In this document: piece after piece, positions 54,201-64,000 of the stretch
How the letters are laid out: each line of letters opens with the position of its first letter
How positions within the stretch are numbered: the first letter of the stretch is position 1
NCBI RefSeq assembly: GCF_047511655.1
Contig: NC_133392.1
Coordinates: 27,232,001-27,296,000, forward strand
Length of the DNA stretch: 64,000 nucleotides
Source: Castor canadensis
Taxonomy: Eukaryota > Chordata > Mammalia > Rodentia > Castoridae
Direction of reading: 5' to 3'
Notes under the pieces: model-generated
Told to the model about the DNA's origin: nothing
Databases searched by the model: none
The model's input: only the letters and a program-made list of their open reading frames with translations
Position numbers and translations under genes: made by a program

Positions 54201-54459
54201 GTGCTGGTCAGTGTTAAGCATGATGACAGCATAGGCCAGGGCAAAGCAGGCATCACTATTGGCAAATGGGGAGCCATTACAATTCTGAAAAAAGCAAAGA
54301 TCCCACCTGTGTCAATACCTGTCTCTAGTCAATTAAACTCTCACTACTAACCCACAAGTCAATGCTGGTACAGAGGGGAGATATCACTTAGAAAGTTGGC
54401 AAGCTCTTGCCAACTTAAAAGAAGCTGGTCTCATGGAAAGCTCACTGATGTCGTTCTCA

Positions 54460-54490
<31 letters not shown>

Positions 54491-57400
54491 GGTAGGGCTC
54501 AAGGGTTCGCACTTGCAAAGCAAATGCTCTATCACTTGAGACACACCTCCAGTCCATTTTGATCTGATTATTTTGGAGATGGGTTCTTGCAAACCATTTG
54601 CCTGGGCTGGCTTTGAACCTCGATCCTCCTGATCTTAGCCTCCTAGGATTTCAGATGTGAGCTACTGGCACCTGGCACACATAGCCTTCTTAGAAGACAG
54701 CAGGTAGGTCAACAGAAGCCCTCAAATTGATCTGGGATCCTGGGCTCAGCCTCTGCCAATAAGACTCACCCTCCAGTGCTCTGTGAATGCCTCCAGCAAC
54801 CTGTGAATGACTGGTGCTTCCCCAGGCAAACGGAAGGCTTCCAGGTACAGGCGGAGAGCTTCATCAAGCCGCAGACCCTGAAAACTGAAGGTGCTAAAGG
54901 AAAAGGAAGTAAAATAAAGAGGCTGGAGATATGGAAACTATACAGATTGGGCCACAGTCCTCTTAACTTTTTCTTACTGGAATGGAGGAGGTTGAGGGCT
55001 CTAGTAAAGGGGTGGTTATCTCTTGGTCATCTCTTAAAAAACAAAACAAAAAAACCCTGACCTTAGTACTAGGCAGATACTTGCCTAGAAACCTCATCCC
55101 CAGACTCCTGCTCCATCCACCTCTGTAATGCTATCCATGCAGAACAGAGGATTCCCAAAGCTATCTCACTGGAATCCCTTTCAGGCCCAACAGATAGAAA
55201 TGATGGGAAGAGACAGAGTATGTGAGCTGGTCATTAGCAGGAACCAACTGAGACTGCTTTTAAGAAGGGATGTAACTCTTAGACATTTATTTATTTACTT
55301 ATTTATTATTTACCTCTTTCTTTACTTTTTTTTATGGAGCTGTAAATCTCCAGCTCCAGGGCTTCCTATACGCTAGATGAGCACTCTACCTCTGAGCTAT
55401 ACTACAGTCCCAGTCCTTATATTTCTTACAGCTTTCTCACCTTACAAAACTCTCCAACAGGTCAATGTTTTTGCGGTCACTCACAAACTCGCCAATCATT
55501 TTCTTGTCTAGCCGAGGATTCTCTCGAAGCCACTGGGCTACCTCTGTGTTGTCCATTGGGATGGTGAGGAGGCCTTTCTCTTGCAGAAACTGGATACCCT
55601 TCTTTGGTTTCTGGTTGAACTGCTCTGTGCCAGTGATTAGTAGCTGGAAAGGAAAGACTAGGTGTCAGAAGCTGCTCCTAAATCAGACAAGACCAGGCCA
55701 GAATCCAGCATAGCCTATAGCAGGCCACCTAACAGGCGCCTAGGATGTGGTTCTTAAGTGACTCCATAACTAAGACTGGGTCATACTGGCTCTAGTTCTC
55801 CCTATCTTCTGGTTTCATTATAAGTGGCTCAGGATCTCCTTGCCACTCCTTTTCTGAGTGCTCAAAATGCATGGGACAGCCAATTCTCTAACTTGAAAAT
55901 CAAGGAAAAGGACAGGAAGAGAATTCTTCTCTTCAGTTTTATACTCATTCCTGGCATCTGTTGACAGTATATTGTCTAAAGCTTGGCTTGGGATCTCCTT
56001 TGTTGTTTGGTTGCCTGGTTCTTAAGGCCCTGTGTTTGAAAAACAAGATGGACTAGCTGTGATGATCACTCTGCTCCCGTATGTCCAGTCACAGCCCTGC
56101 AATCAATGGCATGCATAAGCCAAAGTCATTTAGGCTAGCAATAAGAGGAAGAAAGGGTTAAATGGAAACTTTTCTTTGTGTTAAGAAAACTAAAAGTATG
56201 AATAGTTACTTGAACTTTACTAAAGTACCAGAATAAATTTCCTTTCATTGCAAATCACCATAGTGGAGCTGATAAATGGCCTCTGATAATCCACGCAAAA
56301 CCAGTTTCCAGGGCTCCTGTCACCACCACCAGTAACACCTGGCTGTCAGGTGGAGTGGCACTTGCCCTGGGGCAATGAATAGCATTGCTCAACTATATAA
56401 GGGAAGGCCTTCAAAGGAGACTGAGAAGTTGCTGAAGTTCCAGCAAGCCCACAGAGTAGCCTTAGGAGACTGGTGCAATAAGCTGCTAAAATTTTCCTTA
56501 TCCTTATCCTCTAGGACAGAAACCCTTCAAAGGACTCGCAGACGGGTGAGCACAGGGTGAACTCTGGGCAATGTATGCATGTACCTTTTTTTTGTTTTTA
56601 ATTTCAGTTAGTTCCCGTGGATCTGGCAGGAGACAGGAAAATCGAGGTGGCTTCCGGGTAAATTTTTTGTCAGCTAGGAAAAAGAAGAGAAGGAAAATGC
56701 CCATAAGACCTCTTTTTATCAGGACAATGACTTTTGGAAGGTCACTGACATACTCCCGAGTGAAAATGAGGAACCTCAGCAATTTTCTTGTCCTCACCAG
56801 TCTCCTACCCTTTGGAAGTCCTATCTTCTGGGGCTCCAGATGTTTTCTTTCCTCTCTGAGTTTGAAGCCAAGGTGAACTGCCAAGGCTTTCTCAGGTACA
56901 GCACTAGGCTGCTCTGCTGCCTCCTTCTGTTTCTAACCAGACCCTCTAGCTGAGGGGGCTTATGGGTATGGACATCCAATACTCACCCTCAGAGTCACCA
57001 GCTTCCTCCATATCACTGCATCCTGCCTTTCCATGTTCAGCTGATAGCCGTCCTCCACCTGGCAGATTCAGGCCTGGAGCATCTGGGGTCATGCCTACAG
57101 CTTTCCCATCACTGGCTGCTCTCTCAGCTGGAAAGAGAAAAAGACATGTGAAGACTTATGGTAGAAAGCCAAGGAGAGCTGCAGGAGAGAGGTCAGTCCA
57201 AGTCAAGAAGATCTGTATACTCTCATACAGGGCACCAGCCCTGAAAGGACAAACTCAAGCAAAGGTAAGTAGTCACTGTCCCAGGATGGCCAAACATTAC
57301 ATTCTGTAATTTAACAAAGAGACTACAGAGCTGGGGGCATGGCTCAAGTGGTAGTGCATCTGCCTAGCAAGTGCAAGGCCCTGAGTTCAAACCCCAGTAC

Positions 57401-60400
57401 TTCCCCCCACAAAATAAAAACCAAACCAAAACAAAAAACTAGTTATTTTCCCTGATTTTCTGCAAACTCAATCTGGAGGAGGAGATGGAGACAATTACAA
57501 TTAAAGTGGAGGCAGTTATTGGGGATGGGAAAAAGCAGGGCAATGGAGCTTGTAGGGAAAGAGTCCTATATCCTTTAATTTCTGTTCTCTTGTCATAAAG
57601 AAATAAAAATTCTGTAAAAACACCAAACTGAGGAGAAGGGAAAAGAGAAAAGTCCATGAGTCCTGCTAATTTGCCTGTGTGGCCTATGATTCAAACAACC
57701 AAATTCAGAAACACAGAATTGGGAGCATCCCAGGAGAAGTGATATAAGGACAGGAGAAGTGACTCAGTAAGTAGAGAATGATAAGCACAGAACTCTGGGA
57801 TCATCAAAGAAGGAGATGCCAAAAAAGGAGGGAGGAAAAACGGGAGGGAGGGAAGGAAGAAAGGGAGTGAGTGAGTGATTGAGGGAAAGAAATGCCTCTC
57901 ACTATTGCTAGCTTCTCGGGTACCATCTACTGCCTCATAGCTGGGTCTGGCTGCTTCTTTCTTCTCTTGCTGGGTGAGGCTGTTGAGAACTTTGGCCTGG
58001 CAGTGGGCTTCAGTGCTGTCAATCACTGTCAAAAGGGCATCAAGAGACAGTAGGTGTGTTGTATAAAGTTGACCAGATACAGGGAAGGCATTCTGAAAAG
58101 TAAAAACATCTATTAGCCTTGAGGTTAGGAGAACACTTTAACTGGTTATTTTTCTAAAAATTCCAAACCTATGACTTCTCCATTACCCTTACAAAATTGT
58201 CTACTGCCATTCCATCCTGAATGCACCCAATCTTGTCTGATCTCAGAGGTCAAGCAGGGTTGAGCCTGATTAGTACATGGGAGACCCTTACAAAAAGACT
58301 TTCGTCTTCTCTGAAGTGTTCCCTTCCCTGTATGTAGCATTCTCACTATACCACGTATAACAGCCTTCTTTCTAGATGCCAGTAATAGTTCAGCACCTTG
58401 GATAGCAGTTTAGTGAGGTCCTCAAAGAGGTTGGAACAGTAGTAGTCACAATCATAATTGATGTAAAGCTCAGTCACAAAACTGGGGATGCGCCAGAGCT
58501 GCACAATGGCCTCCAGTGCCATTTCCTTCATTTCATAAGGCATCTTGGGATTTTCCACAGTGATGATCTCCATGAGCTTTTTGATGTACATCTGGTAATA
58601 AACCCAGCAATTGCCATTTGAGGGAGAAAAATTCACAATAGGAAGAGAAAATTGGATGGGAAGAACATTAAACAGGAAGCAGAAGCCCAGCTAGGAAGCA
58701 TGCATTAAGAGACATCTAAAGGTATCTAAAGGATCTCCACTCCTAAAAACACCCCCTTTTTTCTCTCCATTTTGGGGCAAGGCTCTCTTCCTTATGCCTA
58801 ATCCCAAAGAAGTTGCCTCTTTTCCTTTACATGAACCTAACTTAGTCCTATTTAGAGTTCCTTTTTGGTTTTTTGGGGGGACAGTACTGGGGTTTGAACT
58901 CAGGACTTCACGTTTGCTAGGCAGGCGCTCTACCAGTCGAGCCACTCTATCAGCCCTTTTTTTGTATTGGGTATTTTCGAGATAGGGTCTTGTGAACTAT
59001 TTGCCTGGGCTGGTTTTGAACCTTGATCCTCCTGATCTCTGCCTCTTGAGTAGCTAGGATTACAAGTGTGAGACACCAACGCCTGGCTAGAACTCCTTGT
59101 TGCAATTTAGTAGTAGTGCTGGCTTTACTTGCAAGAGGAACTGGTAGGCAAAAGAGCTATTCCCATTGATGGTGATCTTACCTACCAATCCTCATATTTG
59201 GTCTCTCCCACTTTATAGTCAGCCAGCTTTCTCTGGGCTCTTTCAAACTTTTCTACTACAGAGGCCAATCAACGAAACAAACTATGGAAGCTAAAGCACT
59301 CTCCTACAGAAAGTCTATAAATCTCATCCCTGAAGCATGACAGAGCTGGCTCCACTAAAGATGCCATATAGCTGTGTTTTTGTTTTTTCTTTTTCTTCCA
59401 AGATCAAGAAACTTACCTCCAATTGGAATTTGAGGTGCTCCCGCATGCTCTCAAACAGTAGGAAGCATACTCGCAGGGAAGCAGCATAAAGGTTCACCCG
59501 CTCTACGCTGAGTAGCTGGAGAACAGAGGGTAGGCCATGAAGTTTCTGAAGCTGACTATGACTCAGCCAATAGAAAGGCAAGGGAGCAAACTGTTGAAAT
59601 TGCCAGAGGGCCTATGCTTTGAGGGAACTTTGTATCTACCCATTCCTATATTTCTCTCAGGTACCAGAATTCTTGGGGTAGGTACTGTCTTAGAATCTAT
59701 ACTCTGCACAATCAGCCAACCCTTCTTTCCTGCACAACTCTGGTCCTTGAGAGGCCCTGAAAAACGGCCAGGAACTCTGAGCAATCTGGTCTTACCTGGA
59801 ATAAGTGGCGGCACATCTCATCCTTGATCAGGCCCAGGAGAGTCTGGCATTGGGCCACAGGGGCCGACTCAAGGGCCACTGTTAGCAAATGAAGTCCCAT
59901 GTGGATCATAACCTCTGAGTTGTGGCGGTCGTGTGGATTGGTGAGGGAGATAAGGAAACGGAAGAGCTCTCGGATGCAGGGAAGACCATAGGGAACCAAA
60001 GCTGTGCCTGGGAAAGCAAGGAGAAGAGCAGGACTGCTAAGAAACAACCAGTCTCCTGGCTCAGCCCAGCGAGCCCTGCATTATCCAAGATAATTTCAGG
60101 AATTTTCTTCAAGGAAAACTCTCTTCAAGGAAAGGGATCCCTCACTACTACACACCAGGAAGGCGAGAAAACTAGTCTCACTAGAGGAAATCAGAATCAA
60201 GAACCCATCCTTTTTGTTAAAATTCCTAAGCTTTCTATTCTTCCCTTTCACTTCATTTTGCCCACCAAACTGTGTAAGTTAGGGAAGGGCTACCATCCAT
60301 GCCAATAGTTCTATAGCTTGATTACATTACCTGCCTAGAAAATGGCCTAGAAGTAATACTCACAGTCAATAGTCACCTTGATACAAGCTGGTTTTAGGCT

Positions 60401-63400
60401 CAGGCAGCTTAGAGGGTAGGATGGTGGAGGCAAATAAGCAAAGTCTTCCAGAGAGTACCCACCTTCTTTCTGGGAGGACTGTGTAAAGCGCACGCCCCGG
60501 GGATTGACGTAATCCATATCATGGACAGAGGCAGAGTCAGAGTGATCAGCAGGGGATGTGCACTCCTCTAATACTTCAGGGATGGATTCCACCGATGCTG
60601 ACTGGGCCTTTTCCACATGGGCCCCTTCCTGCTATGATCAGTAGCAGGCAGATGTAGAATGTAGATGTAGGGATAAGGTAAGAACAACTCAGAACTTACT
60701 CCCCTCAAGTCCCTATTCTCCAGTCTCAAAGGACTATTGGGGTAGGGTCAGTTCAGTTGTTTATGAATCACTGCAAGATGGCTCAGGATAGGAGTAGGAT
60801 GAAGGACTCAGAAAACATCTCCTAAGATATCACTAATCTATAGTGACTAGAACCCTACAGATACAGAGGCTCTCAACAGGCTTATTTGGATCATTACTTT
60901 CCAGAAAAGCCATGGCCAGTTCCCTCCCCTTTTCCAGATACTACCTGTATGCATAACTTGATAAATCCCATGAGCTCGCACAGTGAGTCCTACTGTAGGT
61001 TTTCTGGAAAGCAGAACTAATTCTGGGAAAAAGGGAAGAACCCCCTATCCCAATCTTTTAAGTCAAGGCCTGGATACAAGATCTAAAAGTCACAGTAGAA
61101 GGAAAAAAAAAAAAAATCAAAGCCATACCTGGTGATCAGGTTGATCAGAGACCCCTAGCTCACTGCTCCCAGGTTCTGCAGCTGTGCTTTCCCTTGGAGA
61201 GCCAGGTTGTTCCAGGTCAGTGAGGTCCTCCTTAGAGGCGGTCTGAGAGGAGAATTCCAGGCCACTGTCTATAGAGGGGCTAACCACTGCTGAGGCAGCT
61301 TCTGAACTTGCAGAGGAGATGGGTGTGGGCACATCAATGAAGGGCATGCCACCTACCAAGAAAAGTAAGTGAAACTTGAAGGAGAAGTCTTTATGGGTAA
61401 AACATACCCTATATAGTACCAGGGGCTGTGCTTCTCAGACTGCATACTCATGTCTGAACATGCTTGTCCTACAGTAGTGAGAGTCCCTCTGAAAGGAGAA
61501 TAACCTTAAGTTACTGCAGGGCTGTTGAATGGTCACAGTCTGATTTGACCAGGAGTTTCCCTTATTTGCTCTCAGCAGAAAGACCAAAGCCCATCAGTTT
61601 TCCATTTCAAAAATCCCTGAGAAAGAAAGGAACCTTTTTCCCTATCCATTCTAACTAGAGGAAGCAGCCTAGGGTACTCACCAGTGAGGTTAGATGATAA
61701 GGTAGTTCCATTTGGGGTGGGAAGCTCTGAACTTGGTGATACTTTGGTCATATGACGTGGAGGCCGGGGGGATCTCTTCTGTTTCTTCCACTTGGATGAA
61801 TCACTCATGCCTCCTGCTCTCATTTTCAGCTGGAAATATCACATTTCATTAGCACTCAACCAAAGGGTATTCAAACAAAGAGTCTATCCTAGAAATCTCT
61901 CTTCACTTAGTCCTTCTAGCCTCAACGGTTTATACCCCACATCTGTGCTAAAGTAAGAATCTAGGCCACCAGACTACATTCTTACACTCTAATCTAGCTT
62001 CTACATTTACCATTTTCATGGTAGCATGGCAGCCTCCATGTGGAAGATGACATTATGATTTTGGCCTGGTTATTCATACAGCCAGCTATTACTATTATTG
62101 CTCTGCTCCCATGTGTCCTTATTTGTTACATTAGACAGGCAATCCTGTGTCCTATCATGATGCATGATTCTCTGGCAGAAAGGGTAAGAGCAGGGGCTCT
62201 TTTGCCAGGAGCTGCAAATCTATAAACCCAAGGATTCCTGGGCTTTCCTCCTCAACTATTCTGCACAGCAGCTTCCTACTCCTAGTTCTTATCCAGCTGA
62301 AAGTACTTACTCCTTTCTGTTTAGACTTTTAGCTTTCTTACTGCTTCATGAACTGGGCTTACGTCATAAATACATTCTTTACTCTCTCCAAAATTTCTGC
62401 ATCAAATTGGTCAAAAGCTTAATTCCTTAGAGTTAGGAAAGAAGTGACATCTCAGTTTATTTGTGGAGTCATGGATGGAGGGTCATGTCTTGCTGCTGTT
62501 CTGTTCTGCTGTTCCCAATTTTAGCATACAAATGGGACTTCTTATCCTTCTCACTGTTTTGTTTTTTTTTTTAAGTACTGGGGTTTAAATTCAGGGCCTT
62601 GAATTTGCTAGGCAGGCACTCTACCACTTAAGTCACACCCCCAGCTCTATTTTAGGCTTTAATTATTTTTCAGGTAAGTCAGACCATGATCCTCTTATCA
62701 ATGGCCTCCACAGAAGTTGGGATCACAGATGCATGCCATTACACCAGCTTACTGACTGAGATTGGGTCTCACTAAATTTTTGCCCAGATGGCCTCAAACC
62801 ATGATCCTCCTGATCTCTGCCTCGTGAGTATCACTGTTGCTCTTTCTAGATGCAATTTTAAGGAACTTGTTCAATTCCTTCTGACATTTGTGGATAGGCT
62901 ACTTTCCTTAAGCTCCTCCAAATTCTCAGAGCTGGGCAGCCTTTGATTTCCTTACTTAGAAACCACATAATTCTTCCTTCCTTATTCATTGGTCCTTCCA
63001 GTAAAGGAGAGGGGCCCAAAAGCTGAGCCTTTCCCCCACTTCTTAATGGCTTCAAGATTTCTTGTTTTTCTATATCCACAGTGTCTGCAGTCCTACACCT
63101 AGAACTGAGCTTCAAGTGTTTGAGGCCTGTGGCTAAACAGGAACCACTGGAGCTCAGCTAGATCAAGTCCAGGGTAAAACATAATCTGGGAGAACAGAGA
63201 GCCAGACATAGAAGGACAAAGAAACCGAGGAGATCAGTCAGGCAAATCAAAAACCTCCTGGCTTTTTTGGTCAGTCACTGAATTCCAAAAAATACTTACA
63301 ACTGAATCCACTTTTATGAGCTAGTCTTTCTCTCCAGAAGACTACCACATTTCAGTCCTATTTCCACTGAGAATAACAATCATTGACATTTATTCCATAC

Positions 63401-64000
63401 TACGGTCAATCTTTTCCTGTTTCTCCTCCCTATCGTCTGCAGAGCTAGCTCCAACGTAGTCATTTCAATGACTGTTCTTGGGCTTCTGACTGAAGTAGGG
63501 GCTGAGAGCGTGTCAGTTCTCACAAAAACCTTAGCTTTTAAAGTGTAGCTATACCCTCTGTTCTTAGGCCCTAAGGTACAAGGTAGACAATGGATGTTTA
63601 TGAAACCCTATACTACCTTGTCTGAATAATTCTATGCCAAAGACAGCAGAAACTTAAAAAAAAAGAGCATGGTCCTAGGTTAATACTCATGGCAACATGC
63701 TGAGCCACTGAAGAGAGCTGCAATTTGAGACTATGCAAATACACAAAGGAAACTCCAGACAATGCATTCAAAAAGGACACAGGCCTATGGACTATCTAGC
63801 TAGCAGGACATACAGGGTACTTTTGTCTTCAATGACCTGGATGTCTACAACCACATCTCTAGCATGCATGCTCTTGTGATGGATAGTTAGACACTCCCTA
63901 CCCCTTTCTCTCTCTTGTCTTCCTAAAATAAGGAAGTTTGGACTCTTCCCTTTAATTCCTCTATATCTTGACTTTTAAAGGATAGAGGGCATCTTTGACG
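39235..64000 (-). CDS. GBF1: GBF1, Golgi ARF1 exchange factor, C-terminal 32 coding exons (5' part outside window)
   Basis: Coding exons, minus strand: 61829-61682, 61352-61129, 60628-60463, 60007-59796, 59515-59417, 58591-58397, 58092-57903, 57127-56987, 56673-56585, 55643-55441, 54893-54770, 54284-54159, 53899-53817, 52178-51942, 51447-51354, 50943-50767, 50324-50260, 50174-50051, 49840-49769, 49652-49558, 49308-49155, 45153-44928, 44424-44264, 44148-43902, 43776-43571, 42210-42060, 41956-41826, 41628-41527, 41242-41129, 40996-40816, 40655-40527, 40084-39804 (stop TAA). They encode 1648 aa, from [14 protein letters not shown] to the end ([10 protein letters not shown]); human GBF1 has 1859. 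HUS region, Sec7 domain (catalytic Glu in FRLPGEAPV, codon 54820-54818; [16 protein letters not shown]) and HDS regions are present, then a Pro-rich tail. It activates ARF1 at the cis-Golgi for COPI recruitment and is the brefeldin A target. No breaks are seen. Confidence 0.96.
39255..39260 (-). terminator. GBF1: GBF1 polyadenylation signal (AATAAA)
   Basis: TTTATT on the plus strand, AATAAA on the minus strand, about 550 bp after the GBF1 stop codon. Cleavage is expected near 39235. Confidence 0.7.
42628..42743 (-). repeat. B1/7SL-like SINE monomer
   Basis: A T run, then gtctaactatgtagtccaag, ctcctgcctcagcctccctg and gtgccacagcaccaggc: reversed B1-like element without the ID part. Confidence 0.7.
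42815..43131 (-). repeat. Composite ID/B1-like SINE, long form
   Basis: Reversed ID part (gggcagtactggatttgaaa ... accacttgagtcgtgtcccc) followed by two B1-like stretches (ttgcctgaggccagcctcag; tttgcccaggctggccttaa). It is longer than the usual dimer. Confidence 0.65.
45296..45387 (-). repeat. ID-like SINE
   Basis: T run, gtgctagggatcaaacccac, ctctaccactgagctgcacc: reversed ID. Confidence 0.7.
45791..46013 (+). repeat. Dimeric B1/ID-like SINE
   Basis: B1-like part (gagaccctatcttgaaaata) joined to agggctggcagagtagctca ... ccagtaccacc and a poly-A tail. Confidence 0.85.
46238..46503 (-). repeat. Composite B1-like SINE inside L1
   Basis: gagttttgcctggggctggc-like and tttatgctaggctggtctgg-like stretches; reversed, diverged composite element. 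Confidence 0.55.
47020..47107 (+). repeat. ID-like SINE inside L1
   Basis: gagctggtggaatggctcaa ... gttcaaccccaagtactgcc with A tail. Confidence 0.75.
47231..47428 (-). repeat. Dimeric B1/ID-like SINE inside L1
   Basis: ggtatcggggtttgaactta; gagatagggtctcacaaact; gcttcccgagtaactaggat. Confidence 0.8.
47565..47702 (+). repeat. B1/Alu-like SINE inside L1
   Basis: tcccagcacatgggagactg, aggcaggaggattgcaagtt, gccagcctggggccacaaag, then an A run. Confidence 0.75.
47788..47963 (-). repeat. Dimeric B1/ID-like SINE inside L1
   Basis: ggtactggggtttgaaccca; ctctaccacttgagtcatgc; ctcctgatctccgcctcctg. Confidence 0.8.
48042..48124 (-). repeat. ID-like SINE inside L1
   Basis: ggcagtactggggtttgaat ... 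gctccaccacttgagcatac. Confidence 0.75.
48423..48739 (-). repeat. Composite ID/B1-like SINE, long form, inside L1
   Basis: ggtggtactggggatttgaa, ctctatcacttgggccatac, then two B1-like parts ending gtgtgccaccatgcctggtc. Same architecture as 42815-43131. Confidence 0.7.
50357..50444 (+). repeat. ID-like SINE in GBF1 intron
   Basis: agggctggcagagtggctcc ... gttcaactcccagtgccttt. Confidence 0.8.
51590..51793 (+). repeat. Dimeric B1/ID-like SINE, well preserved
   Basis: ctggtggctcatgcctgtaa, gagaccctatctcagaaaaa, agggctggtggagtggctca, then the shortened ID part aggtataggccctgagttca and a poly-A tail of about 18. Confidence 0.85.
52303..52535 (+). repeat. Dimeric B1/ID-like SINE
   Basis: tcctataatcctagatactt; gactccatctccacaatatc; tgggctggaggtgtggctca; gttcaaaccccaatcccacc. 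Confidence 0.75.
52633..52837 (+). repeat. Dimeric B1/ID-like SINE, diverged
   Basis: cacatgcctgtggtcccagc; aggctggagttatggctcaa; gttcaaaccccagtactgcc. Confidence 0.75.
53170..53478 (+). repeat. L1 3'-end fragment (G-rich 3' UTR)
   Basis: A G-rich tract (gggggggggcgggtact) followed by ggtgggggtgatctaaccaa, gtacaatataagactatttg and an A-rich end resembles the 3' UTR of rodent L1. Plus strand, antisense to GBF1. Family call from memory. Confidence 0.5.
53486..53590 (+). repeat. ID-like SINE
   Basis: gggctagggatgtatagctc ... gggttcaatcctcaccaaca: reads like squirrel-type ID. Confidence 0.75.
54462..54677 (-). repeat. Dimeric B1/ID-like SINE with 28-base T run
   Basis: T run (about 54463-54490), then ctctatcacttgagacacac, gatgggttcttgcaaaccat and gctactggcacctggc. 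Confidence 0.8.
55280..55412 (-). repeat. ID-like SINE with ATTT-rich tail
   Basis: tttatttatttacttattta, then aatctccagctccagggctt ... ctacctctgagctatactac. Confidence 0.6.
57328..57437 (+). repeat. ID-like SINE
   Basis: gctgggggcatggctcaagt ... gttcaaaccccagtacttcc with A-rich tail. Confidence 0.8.
57745..57885 (+). repeat. Degenerate ID-like SINE and GGGA-rich purine tract
   Basis: aggagaagtgactcagtaag is a decayed A-box region; a (GGAGGGA)n-like run follows at about 57828-57880. Confidence 0.4.
58199..58288 (+). pseudogene. 5S rRNA pseudogene, 3'-truncated
   Basis: gtctactgccattccatcct, aatcttgtctgatctcagag, aagcagggttgagcctgatt and agtacatgggagaccc follow 5S rRNA positions 1 to about 90 with several changes. 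The last 30 or so bases of 5S are absent. It lies in a GBF1 intron, antisense to GBF1. It is non-functional by truncation. Confidence 0.85.
58867..59087 (-). repeat. Dimeric B1/ID-like SINE
   Basis: cagtactggggtttgaactc; gagatagggtcttgtgaact; gtagctaggattacaagtgt. Confidence 0.85.
61830..64000. other. GBF1 intron to the right edge
   Basis: Upstream of the exon starting at 61829 I see no further GBF1 exon, although the preceding coding exon (ending near LFTRLPQFKEEPKNY in human) must exist. The intron is more than 2.1 kb long. It contains the SINE at 62559-62827 and otherwise unclassified AT-rich DNA. Confidence 0.7.
62559..62827 (-). repeat. Composite ID/B1-like SINE, long form
   Basis: agtactggggtttaaattca, ctctaccacttaagtcacac, then B1-like parts tttttgcccagatggcctca and atgatcctcctgatctctgc. 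Confidence 0.65.

Noticed and set aside
57891-57903. GC-AG intron in GBF1 (exon ending at an AG|GC in 57895-57900)
   Set aside because: A normal GT donor five bases earlier (57902-57901) joined to the acceptor before 57127 restores NTERAASD, matching the human protein.

Overview
The window is mammalian nuclear DNA, almost certainly from a rodent. Five intron-rich vertebrate genes are recognisable by protein sequence. Around them are tRNA-derived ID-like SINEs, dimeric 7SL/B1-plus-ID SINEs (B1-dID type), old MIR, L2 and L1 copies, a U6 pseudogene and a 5S pseudogene. The SINE type (3' part ending in a gttcaaaccccagtaccacc-like box) fits non-murine rodents. A beaver-like (castorimorph) or squirrel-related source is my best guess, but this is inference.

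The layout matches, in reverse, the block known from human 10q24.32 (GBF1-NFKB2-PSD-FBXL15-CUEDC2). From left to right: 1-3.8 kb, presumed first intron of CUEDC2, made of old L2/ID debris; 3.8-5.8 kb, CUEDC2 (+), whole coding region, 287 aa; 5.9-7.9 kb, FBXL15 (-), whole, 300 aa; 7.9-11.3 kb, GC-rich divergent promoter region and untranslated leader exons of PSD; 11.4-24.6 kb, PSD/EFA6A (+), whole, 1025 aa, with an internal CpG-island promoter and an alternative coding first exon at 18.7-18.9 kb; 24.7-32.3 kb, NFKB2 p100/p52 (-), whole, 897 aa, with a CpG-rich, kappaB-motif-bearing promoter; 32.3-39.2 kb, repeat-filled intergenic DNA; 39.2 kb to the right edge, GBF1 (-), 32 coding exons for the C-terminal 1648 aa. 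The GBF1 N-terminal exons lie beyond the window.

I placed every exon by matching reading frame, splice sites and remembered human protein sequence. Summed exon lengths are in frame for all five genes. All introns I placed are GT-AG.

The genes form no operon but are packed tightly. CUEDC2/FBXL15 and PSD/NFKB2 are tail-to-tail with about 100 bp between 3' ends; FBXL15/PSD are head-to-head. Two of the genes (PSD, GBF1) are Sec7-type ARF exchange factors, and two (CUEDC2, NFKB2) belong to NF-kappaB signalling.

I found no new prokaryote-like or selfish 'system'. The observations most worth a second look are the internal PSD promoter whose exon is spliced in frame past the Sec7 catalytic core, its overlapping ATGA upstream ORF, an unrecognised phase-0 ORF beside the FBXL15/PSD promoter, the clustered kappaB sites and twin splice donors upstream of NFKB2, and a sharp change in SINE density at about 33 kb.
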